Assembly (NCBI RefSeq): GCF_000764535.1
Contig: NZ_CP009571.1
Location: 3,658,001-3,722,000 of the forward strand
Length of the DNA: 64,000 bases
Direction: 5' to 3'
From: Sphingomonas taxi
Lineage (GTDB): Bacteria > Pseudomonadota > Alphaproteobacteria > Sphingomonadales > Sphingomonadaceae
Made by a program: the position numbers and the translations under genes. Below the pieces are notes generated by a model. It had not been told where the DNA came from. It saw only the letters and a program-made list of their open reading frames with translations, and ran no database searches. This document shows positions 56,601 through 64,000 of the stretch, piece by piece. Each line of letters opens with the position of its first letter. The stretch's first letter is position 1.

Positions 56601-56687
56601 GTCACCCCGGGCTTGACCCGGGGTCCCGCTTTTCCCGATCGACACGGTGAAGAATGTGGCGAGACCCCGGATCAAGTCCGGGGTGAC
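56601..56687. repeat. GTCACCCCGG palindromic repeat, variant
   Basis: Arms GTCACCCCGGGCTTGACCCG (from 56601) and GACCCCGGATCAAGTCCGGG (from 56663, ending GTGAC at 56687) are near reverse complements around a 37-base centre. Same outer motif as the elements at 10094, 17860 and 56716 but a different middle. Part of the 407-base gene-free gap 56565-56971. Confidence 0.8.
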
Positions 56688-56715
56688 GGCGGGGGCTATC
56701 GCATTTGGCTGAGGC

Positions 56716-56856
56716 GATGAGGTTCGATCGGTGTCCTCATAGAATTCGTCACCCCGGACTCGTTCCGGGGTCCGCCCGGCCGCAAGAGAATGGTGGCGAC
56801 TCAAGCCTTTCTCCTCGCCGCGGAGTGGACCCCGGAACAAGTCCGGGGTGACGGGG
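56716..56856. repeat. composite palindromic element, copy 2 (inverted)
   Basis: Reverse complement of the element at 17860-17994 over nearly its full length: the tail GAGGTTCGATCGGTGTCCTC is followed by GTCACCCCGGACTCGTTCCG, the conserved middle CTCAAGCCTTTCTCCTCGCC and the closing GGAACAAGTCCGGGGTGAC. The two copies lie 38.8 kb apart in opposite orientation. Confidence 0.85.
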
Positions 56857-56971
56857 CGGGTTTTGAAGACGGCAGGCTCACCCCAGATCCTCATATGCGA
56901 TAGCCCTCGTGGTGACGGCGACGGGGTAACGCGGTTGCGGCAGCGAAAGATGACGAGCGGTCCCGCCCTCC

Positions 56972-59371
56972 TTACGGCACCGCCACCGTCGCGATCGCCT
57001 CGCCCGCGTCGCGCAGCCGCAGGGAGAGGCTGGCGGGCTTCTGCCCGGCGACCGACGGTGCGACCTCGACCGCATTGCCGGTGAAGCCGTCGGGAATCGC
57101 CTGCGCCGCATCGACGCGCGCGTCGGTGGCGATCGCCTGCGCCAGGAACAGCCGGTCGCCGGTCACCGTGCAGCGGCCCGCCGCCGTACAGGCGATCGAC
57201 CGCAGCTCGGGCAGGCGGACGACGCTGCCGAGCGGAACCCAGCGCGTCGCCACGCCATCCTGCACGATGCGGAGGCGCAGCGCGCCGTGTACCAACGGGC
57301 CGAGTGCCTCGGCAGGCACGATCGTGCCGATGCCGGTCGTCGCATCCTGCAGGTCATAGCCCTTGCCGGCGGTCAGCCGGCTCGTCGTCTGGCCATCGGC
57401 GGTGGCGATCTCGACCACCTCCTTGCCGGTGAGCGGCGTCGCGGGATCGAGGCGGAAGGCGAAGGTGAGCCGCGCGTCCTGCGCGAACACGCCGTCGGGC
57501 TGCACTGTCATCGGCAGCACACCCGCGTGCGGCACCGGCTGCGCGCTGCGCTGGAGCACCAGCGGCGTGCGCCGTGCGGCGCCGACGGTCACCGCGATCG
57601 TCTTGTGGCGGTTGCCGGCGAAGGTAACGTCGGCGACGATCCGGCTGCCGGCGGCGAGCGCGCGCAACGCCGCGGGATCGGCGGCGGCGAGCGTCAGCTG
57701 ATCCGCCCGGTCCGACCGGGTCAGCGCCCCCGGCGTCAGCGTGACGCCGCCTAGCCTGACCTCGCGCACCTGATCCAGCCGCGATCCGGTCAGCATCGCC
57801 GCATCGTCGCCGGCCGCGATCGTCAGCGCGTCGAGCCGGCCGATCTCCTGCAGGGCGGGCAAGGTGATCGTCGCCGGCGCCGCGCCGGCCGCACCGGTCA
57901 CGGTCAGCGTCACCGGGCCGGGCGTCGCCTTGTCGAGCGGCACGTCGACGACGATCCTGCGCTGGCCGTCCTGCTTCCAGTCCAGCGTCTCGCTGGCGCC
58001 GTCGCCGCGGCGCATCTCGACCCTGGCGACGCAGCCAGCGCCTTCGCCGGCGAGCGCGAGCGTGTTGGTGCGGCCGACCACCAACGTCGTGTTGGCGGGT
58101 GCCGCCCACAGGTTCGCCTGCGGCCGCGACAGCGTGAAGCGCGGCCCGTCGAAGGCGGTGAACCCCCAATTGCCGTGCAGCTGCGCGCCGACCGGCCCGG
58201 CGAAGCCGGCGTCGGGCAGCCCCTTGTCGAGCACGTATCCGCCGCGGCGGGCGTCGGCATGCGCGGGCAGGTCGACCGACGCGCCGCCGGCGCCGGCGAT
58301 GCGGACCATGACGTCGCGGGCATAGCGCGTCGCATAGACGAGCGGCGCGCCCTCGACCGGCAGCACCGCGCCGCTCGCCGCACACAGCAGGCCGGCGCCC
58401 TCGCCACGGCGCAGCGGCGGCGGCTTGGCGGCCTCGATCGCGGGCAGGCCGACGACCATCACCGATGCCGGCTTGGCGAAGGACAGCGGCGTGTTGAGCA
58501 GCAGGGTGATCCGGCTGTCGCCCATCCGCGCCAGCGCCGGCACGAACTGGAGCTGCGTCGACTGGAAGGCGCCGAACAGCCGGAAGATGTCGCGCACCAC
58601 GCCGATATACGAACTGTAGAAGCCATAGCCCGCCTGCGGCGTCGCGCTGAGCTGGAAGGCGAGGTCGGTCGGCGCGCCGGTCAGCGTGTCGGCGAGCGCC
58701 GAGCTGTGCGTGTCGGCGAACAGCAAGGTCTCGCGATCGCCGGTCAGGCAGGCGGCCTGCAGTTCGGCGGGCTGTTGCAGGCACTCCGCCTTCAGCTTGA
58801 TCGACAGGCTGCGGGTGAGCACCTGCGAGGTCGCGCCGACGCTCGCCGGATCCTCGCGCTCGGCCTGGAGCAATACGTCGAGGAAGGTGTCGAGCCGCGC
58901 GCGGTCGAGCGTCGCCTGGTTGAGGTCCTGCACCGCGCGCACGAAGGCGCCGGGCTGTTTGCGCACCGCGCTGGCCACCGCATCGGCGCTGCCGCCCTTT
59001 TCGGGCAGGATGAACAGCGCGAGCTGCTGCGCGCCCTTGGGCACGATCAGCGACAGGTCGCCGCCTTTGCCCTTGCCGCCCAGCGTATCGTGGAACCAGT
59101 CGCGCGGCGGCCGCTCCACCGCGCCGCGCAGGAACACCGCGACCAGCCGGAAGCGCTCGCTGCCGGCGGGCGGCAGGTCGAGCTTGATCGACACCCGGTC
59201 GCCCTCGGCGAGATTGGGCACCCAGGCGAGCGGCAAGGTCGCGCCATCATGGGTAACCGCGACGTCGAGCCGCGGCCCGACCAGATCGAATTGCGAAGGC
59301 GCCGCCTCGACCCGCCACGCGGCGGCGGCGAGCAGGGCGAAGACGCTGAGATGGCGGAACACACGCGGCAT
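56972..59371 (-). CDS. large secreted protein of unknown function
   Basis: 799 residues with a signal peptide (HLSVFALLAAAAWRVEAAPS). No catalytic motif recognised. The first half is mixed alpha/beta with two Cys pairs (AECLQQPAELQAACLTGDRE; GLLCAASG later); the second half looks like several Ig/IPT-type beta domains (LDALTIAAGDDAAMLTGSRL, VREVRLGGVTLTPGAL, LRSIACTAAGRCTVTGDRLF). Probably periplasmic or surface-exposed. It is alone on its strand, 97 bases after metQ's end, and has no evident operon partner. Confidence 0.8.
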   Translation of the reverse strand: MPRVFRHLSVFALLAAAAWRVEAAPSQFDLVGPRLDVAVTHDGATLPLAWVPNLAEGDRVSIKLDLPPAGSERFRLVAVFLRGAVERPPRDWFHDTLGGKGKGGDLSLIVPKGAQQLALFILPEKGGSADAVASAVRKQPGAFVRAVQDLNQATLDRARLDTFLDVLLQAEREDPASVGATSQVLTRSLSIKLKAECLQQPAELQAACLTGDRETLLFADTHSSALADTLTGAPTDLAFQLSATPQAGYGFYSSYIGVVRDIFRLFGAFQSTQLQFVPALARMGDSRITLLLNTPLSFAKPASVMVVGLPAIEAAKPPPLRRGEGAGLLCAASGAVLPVEGAPLVYATRYARDVMVRIAGAGGASVDLPAHADARRGGYVLDKGLPDAGFAGPVGAQLHGNWGFTAFDGPRFTLSRPQANLWAAPANTTLVVGRTNTLALAGEGAGCVARVEMRRGDGASETLDWKQDGQRRIVVDVPLDKATPGPVTLTVTGAAGAAPATITLPALQEIGRLDALTIAAGDDAAMLTGSRLDQVREVRLGGVTLTPGALTRSDRADQLTLAAADPAALRALAAGSRIVADVTFAGNRHKTIAVTVGAARRTPLVLQRSAQPVPHAGVLPMTVQPDGVFAQDARLTFAFRLDPATPLTGKEVVEIATADGQTTSRLTAGKGYDLQDATTGIGTIVPAEALGPLVHGALRLRIVQDGVATRWVPLGSVVRLPELRSIACTAAGRCTVTGDRLFLAQAIATDARVDAAQAIPDGFTGNAVEVAPSVAGQKPASLSLRLRDAGEAIATVAVP

Positions 59372-59468
59372 GAGGCAGGCAGCAATCCCGGTTCAACGAC
59401 GCCGCGCTTCTGCCCCGCGCTTGTGTTCAGATTGAGGCTGGCGGGGTGGAAAAGCCGCCCCCGTCACC

Positions 59469-60290
59469 TCAAAACGCCGGCAGCACCGCGCCCTTGTAGT
59501 GGCTGTCGATGAACGCCTTGGTCTGCGGGCTGCGCAGCGCGGCGATCAGCTTGACGACGCGCGGGTCGTTCTGTTCGCCGGCACGGCCGACGACGAAATT
59601 GACGTAGGGCGATTTGGCGTCCTCGATCACCAGCGCGTCGCGGGTCGGGTTGAGCTTGGCGTCGAGCGCGTAATTGGTGTTGATCATCGCCAGATCGACC
59701 TCGCCGAGCACGCGCGGCAGCGTCGCCGCCTCCAGCTCCTTGAACTGCAGACGTTTGGGATTGGCGGCGATGTCGCGCAGCGTCGACAGCGCGTTGGTCG
59801 GCGCCTTCAGCCGGATCAGCCCGGCGCGCTGGAGCAGCAGCAGCGCGCGGCCGCCGTTGCTCGGCTCGTTGGGCAACGCGACCACCGCGCCGTCGGGCAG
59901 CTGCGCCAGCGTCTTGTAGCGGCGCGAATAGCCGCCGAGCGGCTCGACGTGGATGCCCGCGAACGGCACCAGATGGGTGCCGCGCGCGGCGTTGAACTGG
60001 TCGAGATACGGCTTGGTCTGGAAGTAATTGACGTCGATCTGGCGCTGGTCGACCTGCAGATTGGGCTGCACGTAATCGTTGAACACGCGGATATCGAGCG
60101 TCAGCCCCTGTCTGGCGAGCAGCGGCTTCACCTGTTCGAGGATCTCGGCATGCGGCACCGCGGTGGCGGCGACGGTGAGCGTCGCGCCATCGGGCTTGGC
60201 GCCGCCCGAACAGGCGGCGAGCAGGCCGAGCGACACGACGGCGGGCAGGGCAGCGAGCAGGGTACGACGGTTCATCGGCAGGACCTTCAT
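59469..60290 (-). CDS. metQ: MetQ/NlpA methionine-binding lipoprotein
   Basis: 273 residues. Lipoprotein signal with lipobox LAAC (VVSLGLLAACSGG), then the NlpA/MetQ binding fold (TLTVAATAVPHAEILEQVKP, QIDVNYFQTKPYLDQFN, VALPNEPSNGGRALLLLQRA). It captures D/L-methionine for the MetNI transporter. ATG at 60290 (or 60275); overlaps metI by 4 bases. Last gene of the metNIQ operon. Confidence 0.95.
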   Translation of the reverse strand: MKVLPMNRRTLLAALPAVVSLGLLAACSGGAKPDGATLTVAATAVPHAEILEQVKPLLARQGLTLDIRVFNDYVQPNLQVDQRQIDVNYFQTKPYLDQFNAARGTHLVPFAGIHVEPLGGYSRRYKTLAQLPDGAVVALPNEPSNGGRALLLLQRAGLIRLKAPTNALSTLRDIAANPKRLQFKELEAATLPRVLGEVDLAMINTNYALDAKLNPTRDALVIEDAKSPYVNFVVGRAGEQNDPRVVKLIAALRSPQTKAFIDSHYKGAVLPAF

Positions 60291-60952
60291 CGGCGGGTGA
60301 CGCGGCGGGCGAGACGATCGCCGCCATATTGGATAGACTGGACGAGCGCGACGAGCAGCACGACGGTGACGACCATCACGTCGGTCTGGAAACGCTGGTA
60401 GCCGAAGCGGATGGCGAGATCGCCGAGCCCGCCCGCGCCGACCACGCCGGCCATTGCGGTGAACGAGACGAGCGCGACCGCGGTCACCGTCGCGCCGGCG
60501 ATCAGCCCGGGCAGGGCCTCGGGGATCAGCGCGCCGGTGACGATCTGCCGCGTCGTCGCGCCCATCGCCTGCGTCGCCTCGATCGTGGTGCGGTCGACCT
60601 CGCGCAGCGCGCTTTCGACCAGCCGCGCATAGAAAGGCGCCGCGCCGACGACGAGCGGCGGGATCGCGCCGGCGACGCCGAGCGAGGTGCCGACCAGCGC
60701 CATCGTCAGCGGGATCATCACGATCAGCAGGATGATGAACGGCACCGAGCGCAGCACGTTGACGAGGCCGCCGAGCATTGCATTGCCGAACCGGTTGGCG
60801 AGCAGCCCGCGTTCGCCGGTGAGATAGAGCAGCACGCCGAGCGGCAGCCCGAACAGGATCGACAGCAGCAGCGATCCCGACAGCATCGCCAGCGTATCGA
60901 CGCAGGCGCGGCCGATCTCGGGCCAGTCGATATTGGCGAACAGGCCGGTCAT
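60287..60952 (-). CDS. metI: MetI methionine ABC permease
   Basis: 221 residues, five membrane segments, with the MetN-coupling EAA-type loop ([20 protein letters not shown]) and the typical [15 protein letters not shown] and [17 protein letters not shown] stretches. Forms the transmembrane channel for methionine. ATG at 60952; 4-base overlaps on both sides. Confidence 0.95.
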   Translation of the reverse strand: MTGLFANIDWPEIGRACVDTLAMLSGSLLLSILFGLPLGVLLYLTGERGLLANRFGNAMLGGLVNVLRSVPFIILLIVMIPLTMALVGTSLGVAGAIPPLVVGAAPFYARLVESALREVDRTTIEATQAMGATTRQIVTGALIPEALPGLIAGATVTAVALVSFTAMAGVVGAGGLGDLAIRFGYQRFQTDVMVVTVVLLVALVQSIQYGGDRLARRVTRR

Positions 60953-61683
60953 GCCGCCACCGCCGAAAGCATGCGCTGCGTCGCCGGGTGGCGCGCCGCG
61001 GCGAAGACGGCGTCGACCGCGCCGGTTTCGACGATCCGCCCCGCCTCGATCACCGCGACGCGGTCGCAGATGCTGCGCACCACCGCCATTTCGTGCGTGA
61101 TCAGCACGATGGTGAGGCCGAGTTCGCGATTGAGGTCGCGCAGCAGCGCGAGCACGTCGCGCGTCGTCTCGGGATCGAGCGCGCTGGTCGCCTCGTCGCA
61201 CAGGAGCACGGCGGGGTCGGTCGCCAGCGCGCGGGCGATGCCGACGCGCTGGCGCTGGCCGCCCGAGAGCTGCGCGGGATAGCGGTTCGCGAACGCGGCG
61301 AGGCCGACGCGGTCGAGCAGGGCGGCGACCTTCGCCTCGCGGTCGCGCCGCGGCGCGCCGGCGAGTTCGAGCGGAAAGCCGACGTTGCCCGCCACCGTAC
61401 GCGACGACAGTAGGCCGAAATTCTGGAAGATCATGCCCGTGCGCTGGCGCAACCGGCGCAGGTCGGCGGCGGGCAGCGTCTCGATCACCTGCCCGTCGAT
61501 GGCGACATGGCCCGAGGAGGGCCGTTCGAGCCCGTTGAGCAGCCGGATCAGCGTCGACTTGCCCGCGCCCGAACGGCCGATGATCCCGAACACCTCGCCC
61601 TTCGCGATCTCGAGCGACACGCCGTCGAGCGCCGGCGCGGCGCCGCCGGGGAATTGCTTTCGGACGTCGGTAAGCTTGATCAT
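60949..61683 (-). CDS. metN: MetN methionine ABC ATPase lacking the NIL regulatory domain
   Basis: 244 residues from the ATG at 61683. All ATPase motifs are there: Walker [11 protein letters not shown]-loop [11 protein letters not shown], signature [15 protein letters not shown], Walker [14 protein letters not shown]-loop LITHEM. The family usually runs to about 340 residues with a C-terminal ferredoxin-like NIL domain that binds methionine for trans-inhibition; here the protein ends just after the ATPase ([13 protein letters not shown]). The upstream frame extends to 61854 but does not look like protein. No SAM riboswitch was recognised upstream. Confidence 0.94.
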   Translation of the reverse strand: MIKLTDVRKQFPGGAAPALDGVSLEIAKGEVFGIIGRSGAGKSTLIRLLNGLERPSSGHVAIDGQVIETLPAADLRRLRQRTGMIFQNFGLLSSRTVAGNVGFPLELAGAPRRDREAKVAALLDRVGLAAFANRYPAQLSGGQRQRVGIARALATDPAVLLCDEATSALDPETTRDVLALLRDLNRELGLTIVLITHEMAVVRSICDRVAVIEAGRIVETGAVDAVFAAARHPATQRMLSAVAA

Positions 61684-61888
61684 GATCGCTGGTTCGCCGC
61701 CTTCGCTACGCAAAGGCCGAGCCTGTGCCGGATCGGACGGCGCAATGCCATCGGCAGAAGACTTGGGGCCGCTAAAGGAGGCTTTGCCCGTCGCGGCGGG
61801 CGAGGCGGGCCGGTGCGGCCCCACAAGGTCCGCCACCCCGGACGTGTTTGCCACCCTGCGAAACTCCCATCACCAGCAGATCAGCGCA

Positions 61889-61976
61889 GTGCTCCTGCGA
61901 AAGCAGGAGCCCAGGGTATCAAGCGCCATAAGGCGTTGCTTTGCTTGGCCCTAGCCTCCTGCTTTCGCAGGAGCAC
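61889..61976. repeat. paired palindrome, GTGCTCCTGCGAAAGCAGGAG family
   Basis: Perfect 21-base terminal inverted repeats (61889-61909 and 61956-61976), each itself a small hairpin (CTCCTGCGAAAGCAGGAG), enclose a 46-base centre that contains another partial palindrome. A typical sphingomonad intergenic unit. It lies in the 400-base gap 61684-62083 before metN, where I see no gene. Confidence 0.9.
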
Positions 61977-62083
61977 CGTGCCGCTCCTCCGGGCGATGCC
62001 GGCTTCCGCAGAGGTTTGGAACGGGTCCGAAGTGACGGGGGTGAAGTTTGAGCGCGAGCGCCGGCCCTATCCGATCGCCCCGG

Positions 62084-62746
62084 TCACCATTGGCGGCGCA
62101 GCGCGCGGATCGCGTCGATGCTGTCGCGGCGGGCGCGGGCGGGATCGGGCGTCGCTGCCGGCGGGGACGCCGCCGTCGCGGCGGCGCCGGGGCGCGGCGC
62201 GGGCGGCTCGGCAGCGGCGATGCGTGGCGGCGCGACCGCCGCGGGCGGCGGCGGCTCGGCCGCCGGCGCCGGTGCCACGCTGTCGCGCACGGTTGCCGCC
62301 AGCGCCTCGGCGAGCAATGGCGTGCTCGGCGTCGTGCCCGGCGGGGAGGTCGGCAGCTCCGGCGACGGAACCGCCGCGAACGCCCGGCGACGGCGGCGGA
62401 TCGGACGGAACTGGGACTGGGCCGCGGCGGTCGTCGCGGTGACGGTCGCCGACGCGGCCGGCGCCGGCGCGCCGGGCACCTCGATTACCCGGTGCGGCGG
62501 CGTCGCGGGCGTAATCGTCACCGATCGGCCGACGAACAGCCCGACCCCGGCGACCAGCGCGATGCCGAGCGACGCGGCGACCGTCGCCGAGGCGCGCCGC
62601 GACGTCTTGACCCGGTGCAGCGTCGGTACCGCGCCGGCCGGCTCCTCGGGCGGCGGCGGCGGCGCGGCGGCCGGCGCGTCGGGCAGGCCGAGGATCGAGG
62701 CGAGATTGGCGTCGAGCCGTTTGTCGTTGAAGCCGGGCGGGGACAT
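62084..62746 (-). CDS. Pro/Ala-rich single-span membrane protein, unknown
   Basis: 220 residues: a short cytoplasmic part (MSPPGFNDKRLDANLASILG, then a proline run), one membrane helix (ASLGIALVAGVGLFVGRSV, residues ~58-76) and a long low-complexity Ala/Pro region ending DSIDAIRALRRQW. No domain recognised; the topology suggests an envelope-spanning linker or sensor. Its ATG shares one base with the stop of the phosphoesterase gene (TGATG), so it is translationally coupled to it. Confidence 0.75.
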   Translation of the reverse strand: MSPPGFNDKRLDANLASILGLPDAPAAAPPPPPEEPAGAVPTLHRVKTSRRASATVAASLGIALVAGVGLFVGRSVTITPATPPHRVIEVPGAPAPAASATVTATTAAAQSQFRPIRRRRRAFAAVPSPELPTSPPGTTPSTPLLAEALAATVRDSVAPAPAAEPPPPAAVAPPRIAAAEPPAPRPGAAATAASPPAATPDPARARRDSIDAIRALRRQW

Positions 62747-63555
62747 CAGCCGTTCCGGACCATGGAATCGTCGTCGGACGTCGCGTCGTCCTCGGTCAGC
62801 ATCAGTTCGGGCAGCAAGGTGGTGTGCAGCATCCAGCGCTCGCCGCCCTCGATGCCGATCGCGGTGAGCTGGTTGGTGCGATAGGCGCCGGTATCGATGC
62901 CGATCCGGTTGTTGCGCACCACCGGGCGATGTTCGGAAATGGTGTGGCCGTGGACGACGATCATGCCGTGCGACGCCTCGGATTCGAGGAAATCGTCGGT
63001 GATCCACAGCAGGTCCTCGGCACGCTGCCGGCGCAGCGCGACGCCGGGGCGGATGCCGGCATGGACGAACAGATAGTCGCCGTGGCGATGATAGAGGGGC
63101 AGGCGCGCCAGCCACTGGATCGCCTCCTCGCCGACGATCGCGGCGGCGTGGCGCAGCTTGTCCATCGTCGCCGGCCCGTCCAGCAGCGCCTCGTCGACGC
63201 CCCAGCTCAGCAACGTCTCGCGGCCGCCGAACTTCAGCCACTGGCGATAGGCGTAGAGGCTGCCGCGCAGCGCATCGACCATCATCTCCTCGTGATTGCC
63301 CTTCAGCACCATGAAGCGGTCGGTCGAGGCGGTGAGGTTCATGCAGCCCTTCACCATCTTGGCGGAATCGGGGCCGCGATCGACGATGTCGCCGAGCAGG
63401 ATCAGCCGCGTCGGCGCCGCCAGCCGGCTCGCCTGGTCGCGCTCGATGATGTTCATCAGCCGCCGGAACAGGTCGTAGCGGCCGTGCACGTCGCCGATCG
63501 CATAGACCCGCGTCACCGCATCGCCCAGCTCGGCATCGTTCAGCTCAGCGGGCAT
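62746..63555 (-). CDS. calcineurin-like metallophosphoesterase (PrpA/ApaH-type)
   Basis: 269 residues with the serine/threonine phosphatase metal-site motifs in order: YAIGDVHGRYDLFRRL (GDxHG), LGDIVDRGPDS (GDxxDRG), LKGNHEEMM (GNHE), FVHAGIRPG and VVHGHTISEHRP. It could remove phosphate from proteins or cleave dinucleoside tetraphosphates; bacterial PrpA-like enzymes signal misfolded envelope proteins. ATG at 63555. It overlaps the preceding barrel gene by 11 bases and the following gene by 1. Confidence 0.9.
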   Translation of the reverse strand: MPAELNDAELGDAVTRVYAIGDVHGRYDLFRRLMNIIERDQASRLAAPTRLILLGDIVDRGPDSAKMVKGCMNLTASTDRFMVLKGNHEEMMVDALRGSLYAYRQWLKFGGRETLLSWGVDEALLDGPATMDKLRHAAAIVGEEAIQWLARLPLYHRHGDYLFVHAGIRPGVALRRQRAEDLLWITDDFLESEASHGMIVVHGHTISEHRPVVRNNRIGIDTGAYRTNQLTAIGIEGGERWMLHTTLLPELMLTEDDATSDDDSMVRNG

Positions 63556-64000
63556 TGCGCTTCTGGAGGCCGAGCGACAGCGACAGCCCGGCCGAGGCCG
63601 CGGCGGCGCCGCGCGACAGGCCGGCGGTGGCGAAGCCGGTGAGCCGCAGCGGGGTGCCGCCGAGCCGGGTCGAGGCGCCGGCGAACAATTCGTGCGCATC
63701 CGCGACCAGCCGCGTCGCCGCGCGCGAATAATGGTAGGAGGCGAGCAGGAAGCTGTCGGTGCCGAGCGCATAGGAGGCGCCGGCCGAGGCCGCCGGCCCG
63801 TCGCGCAGGTCGTAGCGCGCGGTGTCGCCGAGGAAGCGATAGCTGACCGAGCCGAACGGGGTGACCTTGCCGATCGGATAGGAGACGTCGACGCCGCCGG
63901 CATAATCGTTCTTGCCGCTCGACAGGCCGCTGCTGTCCGTCGCGGTGTTGATCTTGGCGCGGCCGGACAGCTGCACCTCCAGCGGCATATTGGCGGAGAC
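63545..64000 (-). CDS. outer-membrane beta-barrel-like protein, 5' truncated
   Basis: The C-terminal 150 or so residues of a protein that enters from beyond the right edge. Alternating strand pattern with aromatic girdle residues (YAGGVDVSYPIGKVTPFGSV, SYRFLGDTARYDLRDG, SFLLASYHYSRAATRL, SLSLGLQKRNAR) suggests a barrel. The family cannot be named from this fragment. Same strand and overlapping frames with the phosphoesterase suggest a three-gene unit. Confidence 0.75.
   Translation of the reverse strand, partial: VSANMPLEVQLSGRAKINTATDSSGLSSGKNDYAGGVDVSYPIGKVTPFGSVSYRFLGDTARYDLRDGPAASAGASYALGTDSFLLASYHYSRAATRLVADAHELFAGASTRLGGTPLRLTGFATAGLSRGAAAASAGLSLSLGLQKRNAR

Noticed and set aside
61684..61854. 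N-terminal extension of MetN (57 residues)
   Set aside because: Unstructured composition and not found in MetN proteins; [11 protein letters not shown] at 61683 matches the normal start.
61684..61860. SAM riboswitch before metN
   Set aside because: I looked on the minus strand for known SAM-element landmarks and found only GC-rich sequence with a loose GGGGCCGC/GCGGCCCC pair.

Overview
This is a high-GC, gene-dense stretch of chromosome that looks like an alphaproteobacterium of the Sphingomonadaceae (Sphingomonas-like). The evidence is two large TonB-dependent receptors, Tat-type secreted enzymes, the overall gene content, and several families of imperfect palindromic repeats of the kind scattered between sphingomonad genes (for example arms built on GCCCTGAGCTTGTCGAAGG or GTCACCCCGG). 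No rRNA, tRNA, CRISPR array, insertion sequence or prophage was seen. Long antisense reading frames are common because of the base composition and were treated as shadows.

Layout. 1-7 kb: a truncated GH29 alpha-L-fucosidase with discoidin-like domains, an FMN-dependent L-lactate dehydrogenase homologue, a secreted FKBP isomerase, a DUF3253 protein, a lipoprotein esterase and a secreted beta-helix protein. 7-10 kb: an MmyB-type regulator divergent from an atypical SDR, then a beta-propeller protein. 10.3-13.5 kb: four genes joined by 4-base overlaps (GT2 glycosyltransferase, acyl-CoA-dehydrogenase-like protein, PIG-L deacetylase, NodS-like methyltransferase), the best candidate here for an uncharacterised biosynthetic system. 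13.5-18 kb: phosphatidylserine decarboxylase, an ATP-grasp ligase co-translated with a luciferase-like flavin enzyme, and a TrmH-type methyltransferase. 18-24 kb: M3 peptidase, GH3 glycosidase, haloperoxidase-like hydrolase, small membrane protein. 24-27 kb: a solitary MreB, and AlkB overlapping a DnaQ/BRCT exonuclease. 27-31.5 kb (minus strand): TPP riboswitch, TonB receptor, phosphotransferase and PnuC/PnuT transporter, read here as thiamine salvage. 31.5-37 kb: Tat-type malate:quinone oxidoreductase and a DctB/DctD-like pair whose regulator lacks the sigma54-contact loop. 37-47.5 kb: SDR with altered active site, TonB receptor, Bcr/CflA exporter, PaoABC-like molybdenum hydroxylase, MDR reductase. 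47.8-55 kb: an L-fucose locus (Zn-dehydrogenase, IclR regulator, mutarotase, lactonase, GH29, GH42) with matching inverted-repeat motifs in its promoters. 55-64 kb: small proteins, a PilZ protein, a large secreted protein of unknown function, MetNIQ, and an envelope or signalling set running off the end.

How the genes work together. The two GH29 enzymes, GH42, GH3 and the receptors fit a saprophytic or plant-associated life on fucosylated plant glycans. Released L-fucose would enter the non-phosphorylated route (mutarotase, dehydrogenase, lactonase); one end product of that route is L-lactate, which the LldD-like enzyme near the left end could oxidise, although it lies far from the fucose cluster. 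Mqo and the DctBD-like pair suggest C4-dicarboxylate use, but no transporter gene lies beside them. All functions are inferred from sequence motifs and gene order; no database search was possible.
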